Source of the DNA: Alopecurus myosuroides
Taxonomy: Eukaryota > Streptophyta > Magnoliopsida > Poales > Poaceae
Direction: 5' to 3'
Assembly (NCBI GenBank): GCA_028641055.1
Contig: CM054063.1
Location: 51,585,827-51,649,826, forward strand
DNA: 64,000 bases
The position numbers were made by a program, and so were the translations under genes. The notes under the pieces are model-generated. The model was not told the origin of the DNA, ran no database searches, and worked only from the letters and a program-made list of their open reading frames with translations. Shown here piece after piece: positions 11,718 through 23,592 of the stretch (its first letter is position 1; every line of letters starts with the position of its first letter).

Positions 11718-14700
11718 CTAGTACAGCTCTAATACAAAACACGGGGGATCACCAGTCCACACACGCTGAACTTCTTCCCCGAACCTAGATAATTCATGAG
11801 CTGCCATGTTTGCTTCTCTAGGGCAGTGAAAAAATTTGGCACGAACAAAAACCCGGCTAAGAAAAGTGCGCTCCTTGTAGATAGTTGTTGCCGCCCCTAG
11901 AGAATTACCCTCATTTTGCATGGTTTCAACAATATCAAATCAATCTGACTTGACGATGATTCTATTGCAACCTGTATCACCCGATAGTCGAAGTCCATCT
12001 CGCATAGCATGTGCTTCAGCAATAGTTGCATTTTCCACATGGTCTAAACTCCATCTCCCTCCAGCAATAAAATTTCCAAAGTTGTCACGGATGATCACAC
12101 CCGTACCTCCGGTACCTGTATAAACATCATAAGTAGCATCCACGTTCACTTTAACAACTTTAACAAAGTCCTCCGGGGGCTTAAAATAGCTTGCGAGGTT
12201 CGGAGTGGGTCGTTGACAGATTCTCCGTGTGTTGCTTTCCTCCGTTCCCACCATATATACAAAACAGCCACAACAGCGAGGTCACAAATCCGCACCTCCG
12301 GGGACAAGGGCGCGGTGTTAGAATCCATGAGGAAAGATTCAAGGATGGGCGTTCCTTCAAACTCCACCCCCGCCGCCTCATTGAGCTTCTGAAGCAATCC
12401 CAACCCGCTCCATATGTCCCTCACACGGGTGCATTTGAAAAGAGCATGGCTGACACTTTCACAGTCGATAGAACATAGCGGGCACTGGCTAGAATTCGAA
12501 ATATGTCGGTTGGCCAGGGCTCCCAAACAAGGGATGGCGCCAAGCATTGCCCGCCAGCTATGAATCTTAATTTTAGCAAGCGTTCGTCAGGACCAAATTG
12601 CCTTCCAAACTGGGTTCGATGATGAAGAATTGAAAGGGAAAGTTCTGCGTAGTTTGCGCCCATGCTGAAAATCCCATTCAAGGTGATACGACGATCTGAC
12701 CGAAAAAACTTCGTTTTTATTTGGATGCCAGGCCACGAAATCCTCCATCATCCCCACTGCCAATGGAATCCTTAACACTCTTTCTGCATCAGCTGGCAAA
12801 AGTAACTCTCTGATAATTTCTTCATCCCAAGATCCAGTATCTCTGTCAATCAACTCAGAAACTTTAGAATACACAATATTACCTCTCTGCGTCATAATTT
12901 TCTTGTTTGGGCTTGAAGGGATCCAACAATCACTCCAAATGTTTATCTTCTCGCCATCACCAACTCTCCATATGTGGCCTCTCTTAAAAGTCTATATTCC
13001 CGACCAAATACTCTGCCAAGTAAAAGAGCTCCCTTTTTTTAGATCACAATTTAGGAGATCTCCCGATGCGTAGTATTTTGCTTTTAGCACTTGCGCACAA
13101 ATCAAGTCAGGTTTAGATAAAAGTCTCCAACATTGCTTTGATAACATAGCAGAATTAAAACTCTCAATATCCCTAAACCCCATGCCTCCATTATTTTTGG
13201 GGATGCTCATCTTCCACCAAGAGAACCAGTGAATATGTTTTTGCTGATCCACGTCCCCCCACCAGAATCGGGACATAGCTGAGGTTATCCCTTTGCATAT
13301 TTGTTTGGGAAGCTTAAAGACCGACATAGCATAGACTGGAATGGATTGAATTACCGTCTTAATAAGCACCTCTCTCCCACCAAAAGATAAAGTTCTTTCT
13401 TTCCAACCACTGAGCAACTTACATACCTGTCAATGAGGCGTTGAAAACAATCTGATCTGTTAATTCCCATAATAGGAGGGGGACCAAGATATTTATCCGT
13501 AATTGCTTCAGTCATGATATCCAAAGTAGTACAAACTTTTGCCCTTCTTTCCACACCTGTGCAAGGGCTAAAGAAAACACTGGACTTCTCCACGCTTACC
13601 AATTGTCCAGACGCAGCACAATAGTCATCAAGGGCACTCTTCAAACTCATAGCATTAGTATTGTCTGCCCTCATCAGAATAAGAGAGTCATCCGCGAAAA
13701 GAAGGTGGGATATGGATGGCGCCTCTCTACAAACCCTCGCCCCTTGAAGGTTGCCCTGTGATTCTTGGAACATCAACAAACTTGTTAACCCCTCAGCCCA
13801 AAGTAAAAATAAGTATGGGGACAGAGGATCCCCCTGTCTAAGACCACGACTGGGAGTGAAATAATCAGATAAAGAATTATTTAGTCTAACTTGGTATCTC
13901 ACCGAAGAGTCACAAGCCATAATAAGATCAACCCATGCCACATCAAAAACCATCTGAAGCATGATTGATTTGAGAAAAGACCACTCAACTCTATCGTAAG
14001 CCTTATGCATATCCAATTTAATAGCACATGTTCCAAAGGTTCCAACTCTCATGTTCTTGATAGCATGATAGGACTCAAAAGCCACAAGAAAGTTATCAGT
14101 TATAAGACGACCAGGGACAAAGGCACTCTGCATAGGTGATATAATCTTTGGGAGAAAAACTTTCAACCTCGAAGAAATTAGTTTGGAATAACTTTGTAGA
14201 CGACATTGCAAAGACTTATCGGCCGAAACTGAGAAATATGCTCAGGGTTCTTTACCTTAGGGATCAGAAAAATAGTAGTATCATTCCAACTCTCAGGAAT
14301 AGTCCTCTGATTAATAGCAAGAAGCACCTCATATGTCAGGTCTTCACCAATAATATTCCATAATTTTCTATAAAACACCGCGTGTAGTCCATCTGGTCCC
14401 GGTGCCTTTAGATCACCAATACTAAAGAGAGATTTTTTCACTTCCTCACGAGTAATTTTTGCTGTCAGTGCGTCGTTCATCATTTGAGTCACCCTCGGTT
14501 GCACTTACCCAATCACATCTTGATTCGGTGCGTGTGCATCTGTGGAAAACAAGTTGGAGAAATAATTTGTACTAAAACTCATCATTTCATGTTCATCTTC
14601 CAACCAGAGACCCCCCGAGTTCTTGAGATTCTTCACATGATTGTATTTCCGTCTAGCCGAAGCGAAATTGTGGAAGCATGATGTATTTTGGTCACCGGCC

Positions 14701-15674
14701 CGCAACCAATCTACTCTCCCACGCTGCACCCAGTATAATTCCTCCTTCTCAAGAATCTCCTCTATCTCAATTTGTATAACTCTTTGTTTACTCAATGCCT
14801 CATCATCTAATGGTCCAGACATAATTTCATCGAGCTGCCTCTATAAGTCAGGAAGTTTTGAGCGGGGACCTTTAATTACCTCTTTATCACACTGATGTAG
14901 ATTCATGTGAATAATTTCCGTTGCGTCTGCCAATTTTGTTGCTGGATTAGATTTGGCCCTCTCCCAGCAGCTTCCACAATTGCGTCAACCGATTCCTCCG
15001 GGGGCCACCTAGCCTCGAAACATTGAGGGCTCCCATGGCCAATCCTTTGAACACCAACATGAAACTCCGAGTCCACGACAATTGGCCTGTGGTTTGAGCG
15101 GTCAAATTCCTCGTGGATTACTGCTAAGTGAGGGAACAACAAAGCCAGGGCATGATTGCCCACCACCCGATCAAGTCGTTCTCTTATTCTACCACGTCTC
15201 CAAGTAAATATATCACCGTTAAAGCCTAAGTTGTCCGATAAACAATCTGACAATGCATCTCAGAATGCTTGCATGCAGCGTTGGGGTCTTATCGCAACCC
15301 CTTCCTTTTCACTTCCAGAGATGATTTCATTGAAATCTCCACCTAATATCCAAGGCAAGTTCGATAAATTTTTCAGCTCTCTCATGTAATCCCACGTCAT
15401 GTGTTTCTGATCAGCTCCTGGCTCCCCATAAAACCCCGTACATCGCCACCCTGAAACCAGTCTCATCAATCCAGATATCAATATAATTAGAGTGGGTCCT
15501 TGTGGATGTTACATTCAGCTCACAATGCCACAACATTAGCAAACCTCCAGCTCTACCATCGCTTTCAACAATCTCCATTATATCGAACTTTAATCTCCTC
15601 ATTAATCTAGCTGCTTTGGTCCTATTTAAATGAGTTTCTGACAAGAATAAAATATCAGGCCTTAATATCTCCAC
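11718..15674 (-). pseudogene. LINE ORF2 (endonuclease, reverse transcriptase, RNase H)
   Basis: Domains in order on the minus strand: AP-type endonuclease (15674-14903; LRPDILFLSETHLNR, ILGGDFNEI, RERLDRVVGN), linker (14822-14505; WLRAGDQNTSCFHNFASARR), reverse transcriptase (14504-about 13410; DLKAPGPDGLHAVFYRKLW, RGLRQGDPLSPYLFLLWAEG and the catalytic LLFADDSLIL), zf-RVT region (about 12681-12400), and RNase H (12254-11718; KVNVDATYDV, GVIIRDNFGNF). The catalytic YADD-class motif is kept as FADD. The coding line is split over at least ten pieces in several frames, so this is a pseudogene. An RNase H tail after ORF2 is usual for one clade of plant L1 elements. Confidence 0.85.
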
Positions 15675-15738
15675 TAGAATTTGGAGAGCTCGAACTGCCG
15701 AGGCTTTTTCATACCTCGGCAGTTGTAAAATTGGGTTT

Positions 15739-16894
15739 TCATTGCTCCCGGACGGACCCCTCGCGGGAGCCCGCCGATCCTAGTGAAGTGGAGTTAGCTC
15801 CGTGCTTCTTTGATCTCTTCGATCGATTCGTGTTTTCCTTCTCCAGATGGGTCTTTTCAGTTGTTGCTACATCAATCACCATCTCTGTTGTGGCAGGATG
15901 AACCAAATCCTCCTCTCCAACTGATTTCACTATCTCATTACCTCCTAGGAATAAGATCCTCTTTGCTCCTGATTCTTGGATATCCTTGTCCACCATATTA
16001 ACATCAGTAGCTTTGAGTGGGCTGCTGGCTGTGTCCTTTAGCTGGTCGCTTTCCTCGTGAGTGCTTTTATTAAGTGCCACCATGTTAAACCTCCAGCTTG
16101 GAGTGACCCCATCACGTGGAGGAGCACCCCTACTCTAGCCTGGAATTCTGCCCCTGCCACCTACGAAACCCCCTCTGATACCTCCAAAGTTTCGACCTCT
16201 CCAAGTATCCCAATCTTCCTTTAGCCAGTCTCCCCGCTTAAATTTGTCTAGATCATATTCTCCTGTGCCACATTCAAGATGTGAATGGCCACAAAATCCA
16301 CATGCATTACAGAAACGAGGGATCTTCTCATATTTAATGCAATAGATTTCCCTCTGTCCACCTCGAGAAATAGAGACTACACGGGCTAGCTCTTTTCTCA
16401 AGTCGATTTTCACCTGCACCCGAACAAAATTCCCAGCACCCTAAACGTTAGTCTCCACTACCATTTCCTTACCAACTCTTTTCTCTGTCAGGTTGGTAAT
16501 AGGGTTTACATCACGATACCCTACTGAGCAGCTTATGGATTTGAATCCAAACATCAAGGTGGTTGAGATCAAAGGAGTCAGGGTCCGCAAAGCCATCATA
16601 AGTAATAATCACCACAACGTTTTGTCGGAACAACCAAGGCCCCCCCCCCTCTTCGACTTTAAGCCAATCGCCTAGGCAGAAGCACTGGATAGTGAAGAGA
16701 TTTGGTTCTAATGATGTGATTTTTACCTCCTTCTCTGGACTCCACGTGTTCAACATGTGTTGCTTGAAAGTTTGCGGGATGAAGCTATTGGAAGTATGAA
16801 CATAGGCTAACGCCATCCACTTCACGCCTTCAATCGAGGCACCTTCAATATCCTCAAAAACCAGATCATCGAAATCGTCCTCTTCTAACCCCAT
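15739..16894 (-). pseudogene. LINE ORF1 (RNA-binding, DUF4283-like plus zinc knuckle)
   Basis: ORF1 proteins of plant L1 elements coat the element RNA. The N-terminal part (16894-16511) resembles DUF4283 domains of plant LINEs and zinc-knuckle proteins, with GVKWMALAYVHTSNSFIPQ and WLKVEEGGGPWLFRQNVVVI. After a break, 16419-16135 carries a CCHC knuckle, CNACGFCGHSHLEC, then a Gly/Arg-rich tail. 16083-15739 is a polar Ser/Lys-rich C-terminus. The pieces lie in different frames with at least one stop, so no intact ORF1 remains. Confidence 0.75.
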
Positions 16895-17443
16895 CTTCTG
16901 GAGCAGATCATCAAGCGAATCTTTATTTTGCTGAGTCGCTGAATCTACCGGCTAGATGCACTAGATCTCGATGTCATTGGCATTGAATCGCTGAAGAATC
17001 CTCCCGAATCCTTTGGTCCACAGAGTAGCCAGTTGAAGATCCTGAAGCAGCTGGACCTCTGTTAAAGTGAGATAAAGCCGATCGCCAAACCCTAACCGTG
17101 ACCAAAGCAAGGAACCCAGCCACAAGACCAGTGCGGATTCCGCTTCAGAAACACTGATTGAGATTGGAAGAACAACAAACCCTCGAAGCGATCGAGGTAT
17201 CTGGTGAAAGAATCCAAAACCCTAGTCGCCTCTAGAGCGCTAGGTCCGATATCGGTTGTGTTTTTGTAACAAGTATACAACTAGGATCGAGGGCTTCATT
17301 GTCCCGGGTAGCTAGCACCGCCGCATTTTTTTTGTTCCTGCTGAGAGCGTGCAGACGCGGAGATGCCAGGCACTCGATCGCTCCAGGCCTCTAGCAGCTA
17401 CACTATCTTAGCTAACCGTGTCTTGCCCTATCAATTCAGCTAG

Positions 17444-17519
17444 ATGCTTGCCTGCTTATTTAGTTATGTGTGCGCGCGTGTTCCGCCGGCCATCCCGACT
17501 CGGTTGTCCATCGCGCCGC
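17444..17519 (+). pseudogene. left half of an interrupted MULE-internal ORF
   Basis: An ATG at 17444 opens a frame that runs 76 bases to the Athila insertion point. If the Athila element and one copy of its GCCGC duplication are removed, the frame continues at 28472 and ends at 28683, giving 96 codons including stop. The predicted peptide matches nothing I know. Frame continuity over 96 codons in GC-rich DNA could be chance. The 130 bp upstream (17314-17443) shows no feature. Confidence 0.35.
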
Positions 17520-18959
17520 TGATGACCCACAAGTATAGGGGGTGTATCGTAATACTTTCGATAAATAAGAGTATCGAACCCAACGAGGAGCAGAAGGTGT
17601 TGACAAGCAGGTTGGATAGAGGATTCATTGTAAACACTAGCAAACGGGTTTTTGGTTGTTTTGGATATAGCAGATAAATAAAGTGCGAGTAAATAAAGTG
17701 CAGTAAATAATATTGCAGCGAGTGGACCAATCCTTTTGAGAGAAAAGGACAAACCGGTTGAGTTACTTATGACTACCAAACGTTCTCGAGGACACATGGT
17801 AATTTTGTCAAGTGCATTCGCTTCGTTACGGTTGATTAATATCCATTGGTTCGTGAAGTGTTGTGTGGGTGAATCTATGCTAATGCACCGCCCAACTAGG
17901 ACTAATACATACTTGTGATAATACCCCTTGTAAGCATCCGCAAATACAAGAAAGTAACTAAGATAAAACTAACCACAACCTTAAACTGCGGGATTCTATG
18001 CTCCCTTGTGCATTGGTTTCCTAACGGGGGTTTAGATTTCTGTCACTCCGGCAACCCTACAATTAGTAGCCAAATAAACAATGCATCCTCCTAAGCCCAT
18101 AAAGGTGAAGTATCATGTAGTCGACTTTCACATGACACCACTAGAAAAATAGCACCGCAACTTAAATACCGAACCATGAGATATTACTTCAATATAACTT
18201 CACTACTAACATCATGACTTCTCCCATGTCCTCAAGAACTAAACGAACTACTCACAAGACATCATATGGATCATAATCAGAGGTGATATAATGGATGATA
18301 ACAATCTGGTCATAAAGTGCTAACATCGATAAATCTCACAAGTATCAACTACTAACAAGTAATCCACACCGGGAGAGAGATTTAATGTAAAACAACGATA
18401 GGAGCCCCTAATTGTTACAGCGGGGTGAAGGTGGATGATGAGGGTGGTGGTGCTGGTGGTGATGATGATGACGGTGATGATCTTGATGATGCCCGGAGCG
18501 ATGACGATGACGATGGCGGTGATTTCCCCTCTCCGGAGAGGAATTTACCTGGAAGATTTCTCCCTGCCAAAGAGCTTTTCTCTCTCGGGTATTTTCCGCC
18601 CTGAGGCGGCGGCGGAATAATTCTTCTATGTTGGTTTGGGGCTAAGGGTTCCATGGGGGTCAAGTACGCGAAAGATGTCGAACAGAGGTGGGCCAGGGTG
18701 GCCACACCATGTGGCGGCGCGACCAAGGGGGGCACACCACCCCATGGTATGGGCCCCTCGTGCCCCCCCCTCCGGCTCTCCTCGTGGATGACTCCCTCTT
18801 CTGAACTTCTAAGATTTCTGGTCCCGGTGTTTATTCTCCAAAAATTACGAAACATCCAAAATAAGATAAAATAACATAAGGGATGCATCATAACATGAAA
18901 TATATCGATGAATAACAGAAAATAACAACATAAAACGGTGATGTGAAATGGACGTATCA
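17520..18959 (-). repeat. 3' LTR of the Athila element
   Basis: 1440 bp. It differs from the 5' LTR by a 71-bp deletion at an 'agat' microhomology (18812-18815), a 14-bp tandem gain near 17690-17715, and scattered substitutions that look like roughly 5-6% by eye over the first 550 bp. Confidence 0.93.
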
Positions 18960-18971
18960 ACTCCCCCAAGC
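18960..18971 (-). promoter_or_regulatory. polypurine tract of the Athila element
   Basis: On the minus strand the bases just before the 3' LTR read AGCTTGGGGGAGT, the usual plus-strand primer of Gypsy elements. Confidence 0.75.
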
Positions 18972-20861
18972 TTAGACCTCGCTTGTCCCCAAGCAAAACT
19001 GAACTCAGAAAACATGACCACATGTTTATGGAGTGAGGTGTCGATAAATAAAATACGGACAAGAGGCATCATATCTACAAAGAACAAGCCATTTTAGACA
19101 TCAATTCTCCTGATATAAGCAAACTTGAAACAAGTAAAGTAACAACAAAGGTGCAAAAAGTAAATTACAATTGGTGAAGGAAAACTTCGTTCTTGGTCAG
19201 AGAACAATTAACAGTGTACTTATCTTTTGATCAAAGTCTTTTATACTAGATCTATATTACAGAGTTTATCATGCTCAATTATAACGGTCTCTTTGCAAAC
19301 ATTGGTAACTTTCAAAGTGGTATTCAAGCAGATAAAAGCATTTGCAGAAACAAAGAAGAATAAAGAACATGATTGAGTAAATCAACATGTAGCTGGATGA
19401 ATCACAACAACTCAAATGATTGCTTAGACAGAAAGAAGTGGGTTTGCTGACTCAACATAAATGTAAAAGATAGGCCCTTCGCAGAGGGAAGCATTGATCA
19501 CTCATGTGCTAGAGCTTTTATTTTTTAAAACAGAGTTATAAAAGTTTGACACTCCTCCCAACCTTTCTTGCACAAACCATGGCTAACTGAATCCTCGGGT
19601 GACTGCCAACAATCACATACCGTGGAGGAGTGTCTATACTTTGAGAGGTATGTATGTCTATGTCAACGAATGGCAAACAGAAAATACAGTACGTCACAAG
19701 CCAACTAGACTCACAAGAGCGGCTCCCATTGAAGGACGCAACTGGTATAGAATGTCATCCTTTTTTTTACACAATTATGCTTTGACTAATAAATCAGGGG
19801 CAAAAAGAGTGAAGAGAATTTGTATTATTATTTGGGTCTGGACACCCCGCTGCCAGCTCTTCTAGAATTTGGATAAGCGGATGAAGCCACTAGTCCAAGT
19901 GTGTGAGTCCAATCAACAAGTGAGATAAAGATTCTCTATTTGCGTCCTCATGAGCTAAAACAGGAACACAAAACAGAGATAATTTTGAAGGTTTTAAAGG
20001 TAACACATGAGCAATTTACTTGGAGTGGCGGTGAATTACCACATATAGGTAGGTATGGTGGACACAAATGGCAAGGTTTTGGGCCTCAAGGTTTGGATGC
20101 ACGAGAAGCATTCCCTCTCAGTACAGGTTTTTGGCTAGCAAAGTTGGGTAGCAAGCATAAGAATCGAAGAAAAACAAACAAATACATATATGATAAAGCC
20201 AATCATGTAATCTTCCTTGAAGGTGCAAACAAACTTATTTCAGAATACTAAGCTTATGAGCTAACAAAGAAGAAAGATCATGGAATAATATATCTACATG
20301 CAACTCCCTCTTTTCTACTTAAGTCTCAACGAATTGTTGCTACTGACCAATGCTAAGTTTGCCAAAACCAACTAGATTATCTTGAAACTCCAAAATTGAT
20401 ACCAATACTAATAACAAGATCAATCACATAACAAAAATTGCAAACTAAAATAAATTGAAACAAGTAGATGATGAAACTTCTCATTAATATTTCATTACGG
20501 CAACTCAAACCCAGGGATACAACGATAACCAACTAAGGAGCAACACTTCCAAACTACAAACCATACTATATGATATTTTCTCTACTCACGATATGACTCT
20601 ACTGAAAGGTAAAAAGGGTGAAAGATAAAGATGATACTGCGACACTCCCCCAAGCATGGAACAAGCCAAGGGGATGCTAATACCAATGACAAATCAATTC
20701 TTCGGTGGTCGTGGTGAATCCTTCTCGATGAGCTTATCAATTGATTCCTTCAGATCTTCAATTGCGAACATAAGCATACGCATCACCTCCGTATTGCGCT
20801 CAATATGGTCATCGTGCTTGTCAGACGGTGAATTCAAGCCATCAAGATTCTTCCCCCACAC
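18972..20861. other. Athila 3' non-coding region
   Basis: About 1.9 kb between the accessory ORF and the 3' LTR. It shows several CCCCCAAGC blocks on the plus strand (GCTTGGGGG on the element strand, for example near 20650 and 18965), as usual for the 3' untranslated part of these elements. No gene seen. Confidence 0.6.
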
Positions 20862-22131
20862 TTAGTTGGGTTTAGAGCTTTCTTTATCTGCACGGTTAGA
20901 ACGATCCATATCCCAGCAAGAAGGCACAACTGCCTCGGGTACCCTCCTAGATTGATACTCATGAATTGAAGTACGAAAAGGTTTCTTTATGCCTGAAAGG
21001 GGTGTCCTTGAAGCTAAGCAGTGACGTGGGGCCTTCCCTCTGGTGTTCATCCTCGTCGTTTGCTTGCGAGGTTTTGCAACCACTCCAATGCTTGCAATGG
21101 TGGCGCGTGGATGTTGTCGTGGTGTTGTCACGGCAAGTGTCCTCATACGTGAACTGGATTGCAAGGCTATTTCTACTAAGCGAAACTTCGAAAGGGTTAA
21201 GGTGGAAACGAGAGACGCGAGTTTACCCAGGTTCGGCCCCTCGATTGAGGGTAAAACCTACTCCTGCTTTCTTACTATCAAGGAACAAGGTACCAATTAC
21301 AAAGGGCGATTCCGGCTCTTGACGTCTCGAGTTACTTTGCTATCCACTTAGAACTTGTCTTTCTACGTCCCAGGGTCTCGCCTTATATAGGGGACGAGAC
21401 CTCCGGATTACAAAGGATCGGAGTTACCCCCGTTCTCGAAGTCCTGATCTAATCCGGCTCTAGGTCTTCCCCAGCCGGTTCATCCCGTGACCTGGTCATC
21501 TCCGTCTAGCCTTGGGCCGGCCTCCATGCCTTGGGCCTCTATGCTCGTTAACTCAGACTCTGGGCCATTCCTCTGTCTTCTCCGGGTTACAGAATAGGTA
21601 ACCCGGATCTCCTTTCTCCCTGTTGGCAACCATAAACCGGACCATCAGTCTCGAGTCCCAATAAATGGGTTCTGGTTTATATGAGGGGTAGGTGAGGCTC
21701 CCCCTCACCTATTCCCCCAACAGATGCACTCGTGGGTTTTCTTCTACATCTCCTTCAGCTCCACTCTCGATCTCCTCCTCCGGCTTGCGGTCTTGGAGAT
21801 CATATTCCTTCGGTACCTTCCTCTTGTTTTTGTTGGCGGAGACCATGATACTTCTAAAACTGAAAACAGATCCTGGCAGAAACAGCTCGAAACAGAAACA
21901 CGACGAGAAAATGATATACGGACCTCGGGGGGTCCGGGGGGTTATATAGCAAAAATATGCATAACGAAAGTAAAGTCCGGGTCGAAAACGAGTCAGAGAG
22001 AGGCTCCGAGGCGCCCACACCATAGGGTGGCGCGGCCAAGGGTGGGCCCGCGCCCCCTCATGGTGTGGTGCCTCCGAGAACCATCTCCAACTCCTCTTCG
22101 GCTCGGTATTTTTTATATTTTCCAAAAACAA
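20862..22131 (-). pseudogene. accessory post-polymerase ORF split by a solo LTR
   Basis: Minus-strand frame with MVSANKNKRKVPKEYDLQ...EEEIESGAEGDVEENPR, interrupted at about 21735 by the solo LTR. It resumes left of it as QHPRATIASIGVVAKPRKQ...KPN to a stop at 20862. Removing the LTR and one copy of the duplicated CCACG restores the frame across the junction. A further minus-strand stretch (about 20860-20690) has DGLNSPSDKHDD and EDLKESIDKLIEKDS. Such basic ORFs after integrase occur in many grass Athila elements. Function is unknown and I see no clear transmembrane envelope features. Confidence 0.55.
21123..21722 (-). mobile_element. solo LTR inside the Athila element
   Basis: 600 bp with inverted ends TGTTG...CAACA, read on the minus strand from TGTTGGGGGAATAGG. 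A TATATAGG box (on plus, 'ccttatatagggg' near 21385) lies within. No internal retrotransposon sequence is present. Flanks carry the direct repeat CGTGG at 21118-21122 and 21731-21735, but on the right an extra 8 bp (21723-21730) separates LTR and repeat. It was probably formed by recombination between the two LTRs of an insertion. Confidence 0.65.
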
Positions 22132-22244
22132 ATAATTTATAACTGAAAAGGTATTTCGCGGACTGTTTATTAACAGAATTGTTACCTATTCCAAAACAGA
22201 CTCTGCAGATTCTGGAATCTTCCCCCTAATGAACTTCTCCGGAG

Positions 22245-23541
22245 TTATTGAATAACATCCACATCTTCATCATAGGAATCCCCAGAAATATAATGTTTGA
22301 GTCTTTGTCCATTTACCACCTGTGTAGTGTTATCTTTGAGGGAAGAAATTTTGATTGCACCCGAACGATACATTTCTTCAATAATATAAGGTCCTTCCCA
22401 CCGGGAGAGTAATTTTCCTGCAAAAAATCTGAGACGAGACCGATACAATAGAACTTTCTCACCAACATGAAACTCTCTTTTAAGGATTCTTTTATCATGC
22501 CATTGTTTAAATTTATCTTTAAAGAGCTTGGCATTTTCATAAGCTTCACATCTCCATTCATCTAAATGATTCAAATCAAGCATTCTTTTCTTACCAGCAA
22601 GTTTAAAATCTTTGTTTAATTCTTTCACTGCCCAATAAGCTTTGTGTTCTAACTCTAAAGGAAAGTGAAAAGCTTTTCCATAAACCATTTTATAGAGAGA
22701 CATACCCATAGGATTTTTATAAGCAGTTCTATAAGCCCATAAAGCATCATTCAACTTATCAGACCAATTCTTCCTAGATTTATTAACGGTCTTTTGCAAG
22801 ATAGATTTAATTTCTCTATTTGATAGTTCTACTTGCCCACTGGTTTGAGGATGAGGCAATTCTATGATTAACATCAGATTTAGCAAGGGTCTTTCTAAAA
22901 CCACCATGAATAAAATGAGAACCTCCATCAGTCATAAGATATCTAGGCACACCAAACCTAGGGAAAATAACATCTTTAAGCATTTTTATAGAGGTCTCAT
23001 CATCAACACTTTTAGTAGGTATAACTTCTGCCCACTTAGTAACATAATCAACAACAACAAGAATATGAGTGTAACCATTCGAAGGAGGAAAAGAACCCAT
23101 AAAGTCAGATCCCCAACAATCAAAAGGTTCAATAACAAGAGAATAACTCATAGGCATTTCATTACGTCTAGAAATATTTCCTACTGTTTGACATTCATCA
23201 CAAGATAAAATAAATTTGCGTGCATCTTTAAAGAGGGTAGGCCAATAGAAACCTGATTGTAGAACCTTCTGTGCGGTTCTATCTCTAGCGTGATGCCCTC
23301 CATAAGAACTACTATGTCAATTCTTCAATATTTCATGTTGTTCATGATCTGGAACACATCTTCTCATAATACCATCTACTCCATCTTTATATAAATGTGG
23401 GTCATCCCAAAAATAATGCCTCAAATTATAGAAGAATTTTCTTCTTTGTTGAGCTATAAACGTTGGAGGCTTTGAAACAATAAAGTTAGCATAATCAACA
23501 TACCATGGACTATTTTGGGGGTTTCCCTTTATTCCAGCCAA
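22245..23541 (-). pseudogene. Athila integrase
   Basis: The N-terminal part (23541-23317) covers PWYVDYANFIV...YFWDDPHLYK before the HHCC finger. 23157-22816 holds the catalytic core start, FDCWGSDFMGSFPPSNG, and TDGGSHF. 22928-22245, in another frame, continues with the catalytic-Glu region PHPQTSGQVELSNREIKSIL and the C-terminal DNA-binding part (HVGEKVLLYRSRLRFFAGKL). A stop and at least two frame changes split it, so it is inactive. Confidence 0.85.
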
Positions 23542-23592
23542 CTATTCATTTGGAAAACTATCATTAACAGGAATAGGAGCAAAAGTAATGTT

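Larger units (their letters stand above)
11580..17298 (-). mobile_element. near full-length L1-type LINE
   Basis: Bounded by the perfect 15-bp target duplication TTGTCCCGGGTAGCT at 11565-11579 and 17299-17313. A short T-run at the left (11580-11585) is the remnant poly(A) tail of a minus-strand element. Size is 5719 bp, the right range for a complete plant L1 with a 5' leader (from 17298), ORF1 (from about 16894) and ORF2 (from about 15674 to 11718). Both ORFs are broken by many stops and frameshifts, so the element is dead, yet its target duplication is still perfect. It sits inside the left half of the MULE. Confidence 0.9.

Noticed and set aside
18415..19062. 215-codon open frame on minus and poly-Asp frames in the Athila LTRs (also 27835-28071)
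   Set aside because: They lie wholly in the LTR sequence and arise from GATGATGAC repeats and LTR composition, and the two LTR copies do not conserve the frame.
20862..22131. Accessory ORF of the Athila element as an envelope gene
   Set aside because: No clear signal peptide or transmembrane pair, and the protein is basic and low-complexity; the label would be a guess.
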